Source: Erysipelotrichia bacterium
Lineage (GTDB): Bacteria > Bacillota_I > Bacilli_A > Erysipelotrichales > Erysipelotrichaceae
Length of the DNA: 24,733 bases
Assembly: GCA_009929095.1 (NCBI GenBank)
Contig: SABF01000006.1
Coordinates: 1-24,733 of the forward strand
Direction of reading: 5' to 3'
Below the pieces are notes generated by a model. It was not told the origin of the DNA. It saw nothing but the letters and a program-made list of their open reading frames with translations, and did not search any database. Position numbers and translations under genes: made by a program. Shown piece after piece: positions 16,008 through 24,733 of this stretch. The number at the start of each line of letters is the position of its first letter. Within the stretch, counting starts at the first letter, position 1.

Positions 16008-19000
16008 TGCCAAAGAGAACAGACATTCATCGAATCCTCGTTATCGGCTCCGGCCCGATTGTTATCGGTCAGGCCGCTGAATTTGACTACGCCGGCACAC
16101 AGGCATGTCTCTCACTGAGAGAAGAAGGCTATGAAGTCATTCTGATCAACTCCAATCCGGCAACCATCATGACGGATACGCATATTGCCGACAAGGTGTA
16201 TATGGAACCGCTGACGCTGGAGTATGTGTCTCGTATCATTCGAAAGGAACGTCCGGATGCGATTCTTCCTACCTTGGGCGGCCAGACCGGCTTGAATCTG
16301 GCAATGCAGCTGAGTACAAAAGGTGTTCTGGATGAATGCCAGTGTGAAATTCTCGGAACGCCGTTTGCCTCGATTGAAAAAGCAGAGGACAGACTGCTCT
16401 TTAAAGAACTGTGCGAATGCATCAGCGAGCCAACACTTCCTTCAATGATTGCCCATACGATTGAAGAGGTTGCTGACTGTGCAAATAAGATCGGATATCC
16501 GGTTATTCTGCGTCCGGCTTATACGCTTGGCGGTACCGGCGGCGGTTTTGCAGACAATGAAGAGGAAGTCAGAGAAGTCGGCAAGAATGCACTGAAGCTT
16601 TCACCGGTTACTGAAGTGCTGGTAGAGCGTTCCATCAAGGGCTATAAGGAAATCGAATATGAAGTCATGCGTGACTCCAACGATACTGCCATTGTGATAT
16701 GCAACATGGAGAATATTGATCCGGTTGGCGTACATACAGGCGACTCCATGGTGGTGACTCCTTCTCAGACACTGTCCAACAAGGAGTATCAGCTGCTGAG
16801 AAATGCATCATTGAATATTATCCGTGCACTTGGCATCGAAGGTGGCTGCAACGTTCAGTTTGCTCTGGATCCATTCTCCTTTGACTACTATGTAATTGAA
16901 GTCAATCCGCGTGTATCCAGATCATCTGCCCTGGCATCAAAGGCCAGCGGCTATCCGATCGCCCGAGTCAGTGCCAAGATTGCCATCGGCATGCGTCTGG
17001 ATGAAATCAGAATCGCCAATACGTGTGCGGCATTTGAGCCTGCCCTGGATTATGTCGTAACCAAGATTGCCAGATTCCCGTTCGATAAATTCCCGAAAGC
17101 CGATCACTCTCTGAGTACGCAGATGAAGGCAACCGGGGAAGTCATGGCAATCGGCAGAACCATGGAAGAATCTCTGCTGAAGGCAGTGAGATCTCTCGAG
17201 ATCGGTGTCGATCATCTGTACATGGAGAAGTTTGATGACATGCCGACAGAAGAAATGCTGGAATTCATTAAGACTCCGACAGATGAACGTATCTTTGCGA
17301 TTGCCGAACTGTTCCGCCGCAAGACGGATATGATTCGAATTTACAACGCTACAAAGATAGACGTGTTCTTCCTGGATAAGATTCATCATATTGTTGCGGT
17401 GGAAGAACGGGTCAGAAATGATCCGTCTGAGAAAAATCTGATCAAGGCAAAGAAGTTCGGTTTCGGCGACCACTTCCTGGGGACGATCTATGGAAAGAGC
17501 GAGCCGGAAATGATTCGCTGGCGTCAGGAACTTGGCATTGAGCCGGTCTATAAAATGATTGATACATGCGCCAGCGAGTTCAGTGCCTATATACCTTACT
17601 TCTACTCTTCCTATGCAAAAGAAAATGAATCGATTGTATCAAAGAAGAAAAAGATCGTTGTGCTCGGTTCCGGTCCGATCCGCATCGGCCAGGGCGTGGA
17701 GTTTGACTACAGTACGGTGCATGCAGTCTGGACACTGAAGGAAGCAGGCTACGAAGCCATTGTCATCAACAATAACCCGGAGACAGTTTCCACAGACTAT
17801 ACCCTGAGTGACAAACTGTACTTTGAACCGCTGGATCTTGAAGATGTCATGAACATTCTGAATCTGGAGAAACCGGACGGAGTCATAGTATCACTTGGCG
17901 GACAGACCGCCATCAACCTGGCCGCTAAGCTGACCGAGATGGGCGTTCCCATCTGCGGTACTGATCAGGCCGCAATTGATAAGGCGGAAAACCGTGATTC
18001 CTTTGAACAGGTTTGCCATACCATCGGCATTCCGGAACCGGAAGGACAGGCAGTCACCAACATTGAAGACGGAGTCACTGCTGCCAGCCGCATCGGCTAT
18101 CCGGTGCTGGTAAGGCCTTCCTATGTGCTGGGCGGAAGAGCCATGCAGATTGTGAACAACGATGAAGAATTAAAAGAGTATCTGCTGGGTGCTGTCAAGA
18201 TTGATAAGGACCAGCCGGTGCTGGTAGATAAATATGTCAGCGGAATTGAAGTGGAAGTGGATGCCGTATGCGATGGCACAGATGTGCTGATTCCGGGAAT
18301 TATGCAGCTGGTTGAAGCGACCGGTGTGCATAGCGGCGACTCCATGAGCGTCTATCCGCCATACAGTCTGAGCGAACATGTCAGAGAGCTGATCAAGGAT
18401 TATACGGTGAAACTTGGCCTGGCAATCGGAATCCGCGGTCTGTTCAACATACAGTTCATCGTAGATGCCAATGATGAAGTATTTATTATTGAAGTCAATC
18501 CGAGATCAAGCCGCAGTGTACCGTTCATCTCTAAGAGCAGCGGTGTGCCGATGGCAGACATTGCGACTCGGGTTATGCTCGGTGAAACACTGAAGCAGCA
18601 GGGATACGGTACAGAAGTTCTGCCGCAGAAGAAACGCTGGTATGTAAAAACACCGGCATTCTCCTTCTCCAAGATTCACGGTCTCGATGCCTATCTGTCA
18701 CCGGAGATGAAGTCGACCGGTGAGGCAATCGGCTATGACGATACGCTGAACAGAGCACTGTATAAATCGCTGCAGGCAAGCAATCTGAGAGTGGTGAACT
18801 ATGGGACCATCTTTGTGACAATTGCAGATCGCGATAAGGATCGGGCAATTCCGCTGGTCAAGCGATTCTATGATCTCGGCTTCAACATTGAGGCAACTCA
18901 GGGAACAGCAGAAGCGCTGAAGGCGGCAGGGATCAGGACCAGAGCCAAGCGGAAGATCAGTGAGGGCTCTGACGAGATTCTGGATTCTATTCGCAAGGGT

Positions 19001-19183
19001 CATATCACCTACATTATCAATACGCTGAGCCCAAGCGATTCCGGCACTACCAGAGATGGCTACATGATCAGACGCACCGCAGTTGAAAACAATGTCACTG
19101 TCTTTACTTCACTGGATACTGTCAATGTGCTTCTGAATATTCTTGAGGAAATCACCATGCAGGTGAGCCCGATAGATCAGTGA
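16007..19183 (+). CDS. carB: Carbamoyl-phosphate synthase large subunit
   Basis: The 1058-residue synthetase makes carbamoyl phosphate from bicarbonate, ammonia and two ATP. The internal duplication is plain: '[20 protein letters not shown]' from residue 14 recurs as '[16 protein letters not shown]' from residue 554. Each copy is followed by an ATP-grasp domain ('[14 protein letters not shown]' in the first, '[14 protein letters not shown]' in the second) and by 'EVNPR(V/S)SRS' metal-binding strands. The last 130 or so residues form the MGS-like allosteric domain ('[13 protein letters not shown]', '[20 protein letters not shown]'), where UMP or ornithine acts in relatives. Length is normal. 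ATG 16007 uses AAAGGAGG upstream inside carA, and pyrK follows after a 7-base gap. Confidence 0.98.
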   Translation: MPKRTDIHRILVIGSGPIVIGQAAEFDYAGTQACLSLREEGYEVILINSNPATIMTDTHIADKVYMEPLTLEYVSRIIRKERPDAILPTLGGQTGLNLAMQLSTKGVLDECQCEILGTPFASIEKAEDRLLFKELCECISEPTLPSMIAHTIEEVADCANKIGYPVILRPAYTLGGTGGGFADNEEEVREVGKNALKLSPVTEVLVERSIKGYKEIEYEVMRDSNDTAIVICNMENIDPVGVHTGDSMVVTPSQTLSNKEYQLLRNASLNIIRALGIEGGCNVQFALDPFSFDYYVIEVNPRVSRSSALASKASGYPIARVSAKIAIGMRLDEIRIANTCAAFEPALDYVVTKIARFPFDKFPKADHSLSTQMKATGEVMAIGRTMEESLLKAVRSLEIGVDHLYMEKFDDMPTEEMLEFIKTPTDERIFAIAELFRRKTDMIRIYNATKIDVFFLDKIHHIVAVEERVRNDPSEKNLIKAKKFGFGDHFLGTIYGKSEPEMIRWRQELGIEPVYKMIDTCASEFSAYIPYFYSSYAKENESIVSKKKKIVVLGSGPIRIGQGVEFDYSTVHAVWTLKEAGYEAIVINNNPETVSTDYTLSDKLYFEPLDLEDVMNILNLEKPDGVIVSLGGQTAINLAAKLTEMGVPICGTDQAAIDKAENRDSFEQVCHTIGIPEPEGQAVTNIEDGVTAASRIGYPVLVRPSYVLGGRAMQIVNNDEELKEYLLGAVKIDKDQPVLVDKYVSGIEVEVDAVCDGTDVLIPGIMQLVEATGVHSGDSMSVYPPYSLSEHVRELIKDYTVKLGLAIGIRGLFNIQFIVDANDEVFIIEVNPRSSRSVPFISKSSGVPMADIATRVMLGETLKQQGYGTEVLPQKKRWYVKTPAFSFSKIHGLDAYLSPEMKSTGEAIGYDDTLNRALYKSLQASNLRVVNYGTIFVTIADRDKDRAIPLVKRFYDLGFNIEATQGTAEALKAAGIRTRAKRKISEGSDEILDSIRKGHITYIINTLSPSDSGTTRDGYMIRRTAVENNVTVFTSLDTVNVLLNILEEITMQVSPIDQ

Positions 19184-19190
19184 GGATGCG

Positions 19191-19940
19191 ATGAAGAAAG
19201 AAGAAATGTGTCTCATTGAACTGAATGAACCGATTGCACTGAATACATTCAGGATGGTGCTGAAGACAGATACTTCCTGGCTTGAGCATCCCGGTCAGTT
19301 TGTAAACATTCAGCTGCCGGGCAGATACCTCAGAAGGCCGATCAGCATCTGTGACTGGACCGATCATTCCATTACCCTAATCTACAAGACAGTCGGTGTC
19401 GGAACCAGAGAGATGTCAGTCATGCATGCAGGTGAAATGCTGAATGTGCTGACTGGCCTTGGCAATGGCTATGATACTGAAATAGCTGATGATCATCTTC
19501 TGGTCATCGGCGGCGGTGCCGGCATTCCCCCGCTGTATGGACTGACCAGAGAACTGCTGGCAAAAAAGAAACAGGTCGATGCCATCCTTGGCTTCAATAC
19601 CAAGGCGGAACTCTTCCTGCTGGAAGAGTTTAGGAAACTGGGCGCCAAGGTTCATCTGTGTACCGCAGACGGAAGCGCAGGAGCCAGAGGATTTGCAACA
19701 GACATCATGAAGCAGGAAGATCTGACCGGGATTCCCTACATGGCATGCGGACCGCTGCCGATGCTCAAGGCGGTATACAGGACTTCTGAAAGTCACGGAT
19801 GGATCTCACTGGAAGAACGGATGGGCTGCGGATTCGGCGCCTGCATGGGCTGCAGCTTCAAAACAGTAACCGGCTATAAGCGAATCTGCACTGATGGACC
19901 AATACTGCAAAGCGAGGAACTTCCATGGATGAACGACTGA
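19191..19940 (+). CDS. pyrK: Dihydroorotate dehydrogenase electron-transfer subunit
   Basis: The 249-residue iron-sulfur flavoprotein passes electrons from PyrDB to NAD+. The FAD-binding motif is 'RRPISICDW' (R49-P50-I51-S52) with 'YKTVGVGTREM'. The nucleotide-binding part is 'LLVIGGGAGIPPLYGL'. A [2Fe-2S] cluster is held by C213, C218, C221 and C233 ('MGCGFGACMGCSFKT' then 'RICTDGP'). With pyrD it forms the class 1B heterotetramer, typical of Gram-positive bacteria. GAGGATG lies just upstream of ATG 19191. The end overlaps the start of pyrD by 16 bases in another frame, which is consistent with coupled, equimolar synthesis. Confidence 0.97.
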   Translation: MKKEEMCLIELNEPIALNTFRMVLKTDTSWLEHPGQFVNIQLPGRYLRRPISICDWTDHSITLIYKTVGVGTREMSVMHAGEMLNVLTGLGNGYDTEIADDHLLVIGGGAGIPPLYGLTRELLAKKKQVDAILGFNTKAELFLLEEFRKLGAKVHLCTADGSAGARGFATDIMKQEDLTGIPYMACGPLPMLKAVYRTSESHGWISLEERMGCGFGACMGCSFKTVTGYKRICTDGPILQSEELPWMND

Positions 19941-20845
19941 AGACATCACTTGGCAGCTGGCAGCTGGATAATCCAGTCATGCCAGCAAGCGGAACATTCG
20001 GGTTTGGCTATGAATTCGCTCAGTTCTATGACCTGGATATGCTTGGATCCATGGCACTGAAAGGAACTACAGGCAAGGCCCGATTCGGCAACCCGACACC
20101 GCGCATTGCAGAATGTGATGAAGGAATGATCAACTCTGTCGGACTGCAGAATCCGGGAATTGATCATGTGATCAGTGAGGAACTGCCAAAGCTGAAGAAA
20201 GTATTCCATAAGCAGGCAATTGCCAATGTGGGCGGCTTCTCGGTTGAAGAATATGCCGAAGTGGCACAGAAGTTTGACCGGCAGGAGCAGATAGCTCTCT
20301 TGGAAATCAACGTATCATGCCCGAATGTATCGCATGGCGGAATGAGCTTTGGAACAGATCCGGGATGCCTGAAGCAGGTGATCGCAGCAGTTAAGAAAGT
20401 TACACACAAACCTGTCTATGCCAAGCTGACACCCAACGTCACAGATATCACGGCAATGGCAAAGGCGGCAGAAGAAGCAGGCGCCGACGGAATCAGTCTG
20501 ATCAATACCCTGCTTGGTTCAAGATTTGATCTGAAAACCGGCAAGCCGATCATTGCCAATGTCATGGGCGGCTTCAGCGGTCCGGCAGTTAAGCCGGTTG
20601 CACTCCGCATGGTGTATCAGGTATATGAAGCAGTGCATCTTCCGATCGTCGGAATTGGCGGAATCAGAAGTGCTGAGGATGTCATTGAGATGATGTCAGC
20701 CGGTGCCTCGGCAATTGAGATCGGTGCCCAGAACTGCACAGATCCCTATGCATGCATGAAAGTGATTCAGAATCTGATCCCGTTGATGGATCAGCTTGGT
20801 ATAGACAAGATCAGTGATGTGATCGGAAGGAGCCATAACAGATGA
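19925..20845 (+). CDS. pyrD: Dihydroorotate dehydrogenase, class 1B catalytic subunit
   Basis: The 306-residue FMN enzyme oxidises dihydroorotate to orotate. 'NPVMPASGTFGFG' opens the barrel, 'VGLQNPGID' is the family's FMN/substrate loop, and C132 in 'EINVSCPNVSHGG' is the catalytic base. The cysteine marks class 1, since class 2 enzymes use serine. 'AKLTPNVTDI', 'GGFSGPAVKPVALRMV' and 'GIGGIRSAEDV' supply the FMN-phosphate site. The pairing with pyrK makes this class 1B. GAGGAA precedes ATG 19925 inside pyrK. The stop overlaps the pyrF start (ATGA). Confidence 0.97.
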   Translation: MDERLKTSLGSWQLDNPVMPASGTFGFGYEFAQFYDLDMLGSMALKGTTGKARFGNPTPRIAECDEGMINSVGLQNPGIDHVISEELPKLKKVFHKQAIANVGGFSVEEYAEVAQKFDRQEQIALLEINVSCPNVSHGGMSFGTDPGCLKQVIAAVKKVTHKPVYAKLTPNVTDITAMAKAAEEAGADGISLINTLLGSRFDLKTGKPIIANVMGGFSGPAVKPVALRMVYQVYEAVHLPIVGIGGIRSAEDVIEMMSAGASAIEIGAQNCTDPYACMKVIQNLIPLMDQLGIDKISDVIGRSHNR

Positions 20846-21540
20846 AACGTGATGTAATTATCGCCTGCGACTTTTCAGACAAAAAGACCACCCTTGAGTT
20901 TCTTGATCAGTTCACCGGCCGAAAGCCATTTGTCAAAATCGGCATGGAGCTCTTCTATGCGGAAGGGCCGGAAATGGTACGTGAAATTAAGGCCAGAGGG
21001 CATCGGATATTTCTGGATCTGAAACTGCACGATATTCCGAATACCGTTTACAGAGCGATGAAGAATGTTGTTTCACTTGGCGTTGACCTGACCAATGTTC
21101 ACGCACTTGGCGGAATTGAAATGATGCAGGCTGCCCAGAAGGCAGTCAGCGAAGTGAATCCTGAGACACAGCTGATTGCGGTGACACAGCTGACTTCCAC
21201 TTCAGAAGAAAACATGCAGAAGGAACTGGGCATCTGCATGGGCATCAATGAGTCCATTGCCCGGCTGGCAAAGAATGCCAGAACGGCCGGACTTGCAGGT
21301 GTTGTATGCTCTCCGCTGGAAGCAGGACTTGTCAGAGATGCCTGCGGAGAAGGCTTCATCACAGTAACTCCTGGTATCCGATTTGCGGATGATGCGGCTT
21401 CAGATCAGAAGCGTATCACTACACCGCTGAAGGCAAAAGAAATCGGCAGCAGCCTCATCGTTGTCGGACGCCCCATTACCAAAGCGACGGATCCCGCTGC
21501 AGCATATGAGCGATGCATGAAAGAATTTGCGGAGGACTGA
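20842..21540 (+). CDS. pyrF: Orotidine 5'-phosphate decarboxylase
   Basis: The 232-residue cytosolic enzyme decarboxylates OMP to UMP, the last step of the pathway. 'VIIACDFSD' opens the barrel. The catalytic tetrad motif is 'FLDLKLHDIPNTV' with D59, K61 and D64. 'GVVCSPLEA' and 'TPGIRF' are family strands, and 'IVVGRPIT' carries the phosphate-gripping Gly-Arg. Length is typical for the short bacterial branch. The ATG overlaps the pyrD stop and pyrE begins 3 bases after its own TGA. Placing pyrF before pyrE is common in Gram-positive pyr operons. Confidence 0.97.
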   Translation: MKRDVIIACDFSDKKTTLEFLDQFTGRKPFVKIGMELFYAEGPEMVREIKARGHRIFLDLKLHDIPNTVYRAMKNVVSLGVDLTNVHALGGIEMMQAAQKAVSEVNPETQLIAVTQLTSTSEENMQKELGICMGINESIARLAKNARTAGLAGVVCSPLEAGLVRDACGEGFITVTPGIRFADDAASDQKRITTPLKAKEIGSSLIVVGRPITKATDPAAAYERCMKEFAED

Positions 21541-21543
21541 ACG

Positions 21544-22185
21544 ATGACAGACACAGGAAAACTGATTGCAGAAGATCTTCTCTCCATTCAGGCAGTATTT
21601 CTGAAGCCGGATGATCCATTCACCTGGGCAAGCGGAATCCATTCTCCTATTTATTGTGACAACCGTCTGACACTCTCAGATGTAAAAGTCAGAACAGATG
21701 TGGAAGATGCCATTGCGGCAGCGGTGAAGAAACACTTTCCGGAATGTGAAGCGCTGATGGGAACAGCCACAGCCGGAATTGCCCATGCGGCACTTGCGGC
21801 AGAACGCCTTGACCTGCCAATGGGCTATGTAAGATCCGGTGCCAAAGATCATGGCCGTAAAAATCAGATTGAAGGAAAATGTGAACCAGGTACGAAGGTC
21901 GTGGTCATTGAAGATCTGATTTCCACTGCCGGCAGTTCTCTGGAAGTTGTTGATATCCTGAGAGAGGCTGGCGCAGAAGTTCTTGGCATGGTAGCCATCT
22001 TCACCTATGGCATGAAGAAGGGCATTGATCGCATGAAGGAAGCCAATCTGACCTGGTATACGCTGAGCAGTCTGGATGAACTGGCAGAAGTAGCGGTCAA
22101 AGAGGGATATATCAAACCGGAAGATCAGCAGAAACTGCTGCAGTTTCGCGACAATCCAGCCGATGAATCCTGGATGAAGAAGTAA
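21544..22185 (+). CDS. pyrE: Orotate phosphoribosyltransferase
   Basis: The 213-residue transferase makes OMP from orotate and PRPP. 'DPFTWASGIHSPIYCDNR' is the family's N-terminal signature. The PRPP loop is 'VVVIEDLISTAGSS', with E123-D124 and T128 in the expected places. 'YVRSGAKDHGRKNQIEG' is the flexible catalytic loop with conserved Lys and His. GGAGGA lies upstream of ATG 21544 in the pyrF end. It is the last gene of the operon: the next gene has its own promoter, and a small hairpin (22193-22212) begins 8 bases after the stop. Confidence 0.97.
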   Translation: MTDTGKLIAEDLLSIQAVFLKPDDPFTWASGIHSPIYCDNRLTLSDVKVRTDVEDAIAAAVKKHFPECEALMGTATAGIAHAALAAERLDLPMGYVRSGAKDHGRKNQIEGKCEPGTKVVVIEDLISTAGSSLEVVDILREAGAEVLGMVAIFTYGMKKGIDRMKEANLTWYTLSSLDELAEVAVKEGYIKPEDQQKLLQFRDNPADESWMKK

Positions 22186-22195
22186 TTGAGAGAAG

Positions 22196-22209
22196 TGTAA
22201 TCGCTTACA
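22196..22209 (+). promoter_or_regulatory. cre-like palindrome (CcpA operator candidate)
   Basis: TGTAATCGCTTACA is an exact match to the catabolite-responsive-element pattern TGNAANCGNWNNCA and is a near-perfect palindrome. It ends one base before a TTGACA (22211-22216), a possible upstream promoter, and lies about 70-80 bases before the main predicted pflB start. The same bases form a hairpin (22193-22200 with 22205-22212) that might instead help end the pyr transcript. Confidence 0.65.
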
Positions 22210-22242
22210 TTTGACAGGCGCAGAATCAGTCGATGAAATCAC

Positions 22243-22270
22243 TTGCTTTTATTCTGTTCCACTTTATAAT
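22243..22270 (+). promoter_or_regulatory. Promoter of pflB
   Basis: -10 TATAAT (22265-22270) is perfect. The best -35 is TTGCTT (22243-22248), 16 bases away and only partly consensus. The start would be near 22277, which is exactly the 5' end of the riboswitch P1 stem. A second candidate uses TTGACA at 22211-22216 with TGAAAT at 22234-22239 (17-base spacer). Confidence 0.7.
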
Positions 22271-22276
22271 TTCAGT

Positions 22277-22378
22277 ATCATACGACTGACGGAAGTGGAA
22301 TTGACCACATGAAGTATGATGATAGAGATCTTGAGCCGACCGTCTGGGCATACTCTGCCTGGAGAGGTTGGCTTTTTA
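22277..22378 (+). promoter_or_regulatory. ZTP riboswitch (pfl motif) with expression-platform terminator
   Basis: P1 is a perfect 7-bp stem, ATCATAC (22277-22283) with GTATGAT (22314-22320). P2 is GTGG (22295-22298) with CCAC (22305-22308). The conserved ACTGNCGG core is at 22285-22292 and the hallmark CCGNCTGGGCA is at 22340-22350. GACGG (22288-22292) can pair with CCGTC (22340-22344) as the pseudoknot. Relative to the common GGCGG/CCGCC form this is a compensatory change. A terminator follows: GCCGACC (22335-22341) with GGTTGGC (22366-22372) and TTTTT at 22373-22377. Its left arm shares 22340-22341 with the pseudoknot, so ligand binding should favour readthrough. In characterised members the ligand is ZTP or ZMP, the signal of 10-formyl-tetrahydrofolate shortage. 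Confidence 0.88.
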
Positions 22379-22426
22379 TATATTTCATCTCCAGTGTATA
22401 TATCAGAAATCGGGAGGATGAAAACC

Positions 22427-24679
22427 ATGAATGCATGTCAGCAGTGGGATGGATTTACCGGACGTCTCTGGAAGGAAGAAATCAATGTCAGAGACTTCAT
22501 TCAGCACAATTACAGACAGTACGACGGAGACGCTTCATTCCTGGAAGGCCCAACAGAGGCAACCGACAGACTCTGGCTTGAAGTACAGAAGCTTCAGAAG
22601 GAAGAGCGTGCCAAAGGCGGCGTGCTCGATATGGAAACTGAAGTTGTCAGCAGCCTGACTGCCTATGGGCCTGGCTATATCAAAGAGGAACTGAAGTCTC
22701 TGGAAAAGATTGTCGGGCTTCAGACGGATAAGCCGCTGAAGCGGGCATTCATGCCGTACGGCGGAATCAAGATGGCTGAGCAGGCATGTGAGACCTATGG
22801 CTATCATCCATCGGCAGATCTGCATCATATCTTTACAGAATATGTAAGAACTCATAATCAGGCTGTGTTTGATGTCTATACACCGGAAATGAAGAAGGCA
22901 AGACACAGTCACATTATCACCGGTCTTCCGGATACTTACGGAAGGGGCAGAATTGTCGGTGACTACAGAAGAATTGCCCTGTATGGGATTGATCACCTGA
23001 TTGCTGAGAAGCAGAGAGACTACGTCAACAGCGAAGATGGATCCATGACAGATGAAGTGATTCGTCAGCGTGAAGAAATCGCTCTGCAGATACAGGCACT
23101 GAAGGATATGATGAAGATGGCTGCTGTGTATGGCTGTGATATCTCTCAGCCTGCAGGCACTGCAGGAGAAGCAGCACAGTGGCTGTACTTCGGGTATCTT
23201 GCGGCAGTTAAGACACAGAATGGCGCTGCCATGAGTGTCGGCCGCATTTCCACATTCCTCGACATCTATATCCAGAGAGATCTGGACAGTAAGCTGATAA
23301 CGGAATCCGAAGCACAGGAGATCATTGATCATCTGTGTCTGAAGTTCCGCATGATCAAATTTGCCCGTATTCCTAGCTATAATCAGCTGTTCAGCGGTGA
23401 TCCGGTATGGGCAACACTGGAAGTTGGCGGTTCGGGTGTTGACGGCCGCTCCATGGTTACCAGAACCTGTTTCCGCTTCCTCCATACACTGGAAAACATG
23501 GGTCCGAGTCCGGAGCCGAATCTGACGGTTCTGTATTCGAAGCTTCTGCCGGAAGGATTCAGAAAGTATGCGGCGGAGATATCCATCCGCACCAGTTCTA
23601 TTCAATACGAAAATGATGATGTCATGAAACCGGTATGGGGTGATGACTATTCCATCTGCTGCTGTGTATCTGCTACTCAGACCGGCAAGGAAATGCAGTT
23701 CTTCGGAGCCCGCGCCAATCTTGCCAAGTGTCTTCTGTATGCCATTAATGGCGGTGTCGATGAGAAGATGCATGAGCAGGTAGGACCTGCCTATGCACCG
23801 GTTTCCACTGATGTCCTTGAATATGATGATGTCATGAAGAAGTTTGATGTCATGCTGGAATGGCTTGCTCGCCTGTATGTCAACACACTGAACATGATTC
23901 AGTATATGCATGATCGCTATTACTATGAAGCCGCTGAGATGGCGCTCATTGATACCGATGTAAGACGCACTTTCGCAACCGGGATTGCCGGGTTCAGTCA
24001 TGTGGTGGATTCTCTCAGTGCAATCAAATATGCAAAGGTAACCTGTATCCGTGACGAATCCGGACTGGCTGCGGATTATGACGTGCAGGGAGACTTTCCA
24101 AAATATGGCAATGATGATGATCGGGCAGATGAGATTGCTCTCTGGCTTCTGCGTACCTTCATCGAGAAGATCAAGCGACATCCGACCTATCGAAACAGTG
24201 AAGCGACCACTTCCATTCTGACCATTACATCTAATGTTGTTTACGGAACATATACCGGCATGACACCGGATGGCAGAAAGGCATGGACACCATTTGCCCC
24301 GGGCGGAAGTCCCAGCTATGGTGCAGAACAGAATGGTCTCTTGGCTTCGCTGAACAGCACTGCCAAACTTCCTTATGCATGGGCTCTGGATGGCATTTCC
24401 AATACGCAGACCATCAATCCCGGTGCACTGGGACATGGGGAAGAGGAACAGAGCAGTCATTTGGTTCAGGTGCTGAACGGATACTTCGGTCAGGGTGCTC
24501 ATCATCTGAATGTGAATGTATTTGGTCTTGAAAAACTCAGGGACGCTATGGAACACCCGGAAAAGGAAGAATATGCCAATTTCACAATCCGGGTATCCGG
24601 CTATGCAGTGAAGTTCATCGATCTGACCCGTCAGCAGCAGCTTGATGTCATTTCAAGGACCTGCCATGAGCGGATCTGA
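22427..24679 (+). CDS. pflB: Pyruvate formate-lyase (formate C-acetyltransferase)
   Basis: The 750-residue glycyl-radical enzyme converts pyruvate and CoA to acetyl-CoA and formate under anaerobic conditions. The N-terminus '[19 protein letters not shown]' and 'FLEGPTEAT' match true PFL rather than dehydratase relatives. The active-site cysteines are C412-C413 in '[12 protein letters not shown]', followed by '[15 protein letters not shown]'. The radical site is G725 in '[10 protein letters not shown]' near the C-terminus. GGGAGG at 22412-22417 lies 9 bases before ATG 22427. In-frame ATGs at 22316 and 22418 were rejected: the first lies inside the riboswitch and the second touches the ribosome site. 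A third cysteine (C411) replaces the Ala usual before the catalytic pair. The riboswitch suggests formate is needed here for folate one-carbon supply. The pflA start overlaps its end. Confidence 0.97.
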   Translation: MNACQQWDGFTGRLWKEEINVRDFIQHNYRQYDGDASFLEGPTEATDRLWLEVQKLQKEERAKGGVLDMETEVVSSLTAYGPGYIKEELKSLEKIVGLQTDKPLKRAFMPYGGIKMAEQACETYGYHPSADLHHIFTEYVRTHNQAVFDVYTPEMKKARHSHIITGLPDTYGRGRIVGDYRRIALYGIDHLIAEKQRDYVNSEDGSMTDEVIRQREEIALQIQALKDMMKMAAVYGCDISQPAGTAGEAAQWLYFGYLAAVKTQNGAAMSVGRISTFLDIYIQRDLDSKLITESEAQEIIDHLCLKFRMIKFARIPSYNQLFSGDPVWATLEVGGSGVDGRSMVTRTCFRFLHTLENMGPSPEPNLTVLYSKLLPEGFRKYAAEISIRTSSIQYENDDVMKPVWGDDYSICCCVSATQTGKEMQFFGARANLAKCLLYAINGGVDEKMHEQVGPAYAPVSTDVLEYDDVMKKFDVMLEWLARLYVNTLNMIQYMHDRYYYEAAEMALIDTDVRRTFATGIAGFSHVVDSLSAIKYAKVTCIRDESGLAADYDVQGDFPKYGNDDDRADEIALWLLRTFIEKIKRHPTYRNSEATTSILTITSNVVYGTYTGMTPDGRKAWTPFAPGGSPSYGAEQNGLLASLNSTAKLPYAWALDGISNTQTINPGALGHGEEEQSSHLVQVLNGYFGQGAHHLNVNVFGLEKLRDAMEHPEKEEYANFTIRVSGYAVKFIDLTRQQQLDVISRTCHERI

Positions 24680-24733
24680 GAACATCGGACTGATTCATTC
24701 ATTGGAAACATTCGGCTGTGCAGACGGTCCGGG
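24666..24733 (+). CDS. pflA: Pyruvate formate-lyase activating enzyme, 5' part
   Basis: An ATG at 24666 opens a frame that runs off the window. It reads '[20 protein letters not shown]' followed by 'GPG', the typical N-terminus of PFL-activating radical SAM enzymes ('IHSxExFGxxDGPG'). The CxxxCxxC cluster motif would lie beyond the window end. It overlaps the pflB end by 14 bases, and AAGGA lies 6-7 bases upstream, so it is probably coupled to pflB. It would install the glycyl radical on G725 of PFL using SAM. Confidence 0.88.
   Translation, partial: MSGSENIGLIHSLETFGCADGP

Noticed and set aside
22316..22426. Upstream in-frame ATGs as start of pflB
   Set aside because: 22316 lies within riboswitch P1 and 22418 abuts the GGGAGG. 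ATG 22427 fits the family start and spacing.
22535..24556. A 673-codon open frame on the minus strand opposite pflB
   Set aside because: It is antisense to an unmistakable PFL, shows no family motif and no ribosome site, and is explained by pflB codon bias.

Overview
The window reads as chromosome of a low-to-mid GC Gram-positive bacterium (Bacillota). The signs are strong purine-rich Shine-Dalgarno sites, a class I Fda-type aldolase, a LicT/BglG antitermination system, a PyrK/PyrDB class 1B dihydroorotate dehydrogenase and a ZTP-type riboswitch in front of pyruvate formate-lyase. A fermentative, gut-type member, perhaps Erysipelotrichia, fits, but this placement is inference.

Layout: (1) 1-710, 3' part of class I fructose-bisphosphate aldolase, then a terminator. 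(2) 711-2338, gene-poor DNA with a decayed IS1634-like transposase on the minus strand. (3) 2339-6864, a complete sugar operon: promoter, terminator-bearing leader, stand-alone EIIA(Glc-type), LicT/BglG antiterminator, a second terminator overlapped by a near-consensus RAT, an alpha-glucoside-type EIICB permease and a GH4 6-phospho-alpha-glucosidase, closed by a terminator. Sugar entering as the phosphate is split in the cytosol, and the antiterminator gates the operon at two points, as in E. coli bgl. (4) 6865-8073, about 1.2 kb without a recognisable gene. (5) 8074-10401, two minus-strand genes: a PAP2-type membrane phosphatase and a COG2509-type FAD protein. (6) 10499-12307, a small HAD-like protein and a membrane diguanylate cyclase. 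(7) 12639-22185, a complete de novo UMP operon, pyrB-pyrC-carA-carB-pyrK-pyrD-pyrF-pyrE, tightly packed, with a strong promoter and a well-formed terminator/antiterminator leader. (8) 22196-24733, a cre-like palindrome, promoter and ZTP (pfl-motif) riboswitch in front of pflB, followed by the start of pflA.

Much of the window is controlled by premature termination in RNA leaders. Four terminator-switch leaders are visible: two BglG-type in the PTS operon, one before pyrB and one before pflB. The most informative signals are the ZTP riboswitch with a covarying pseudoknot (22277-22378), the pyr attenuator with no evident PyrR-box (12688-12769), and the paired RAT/terminator elements. No CRISPR, rRNA or tRNA was seen.
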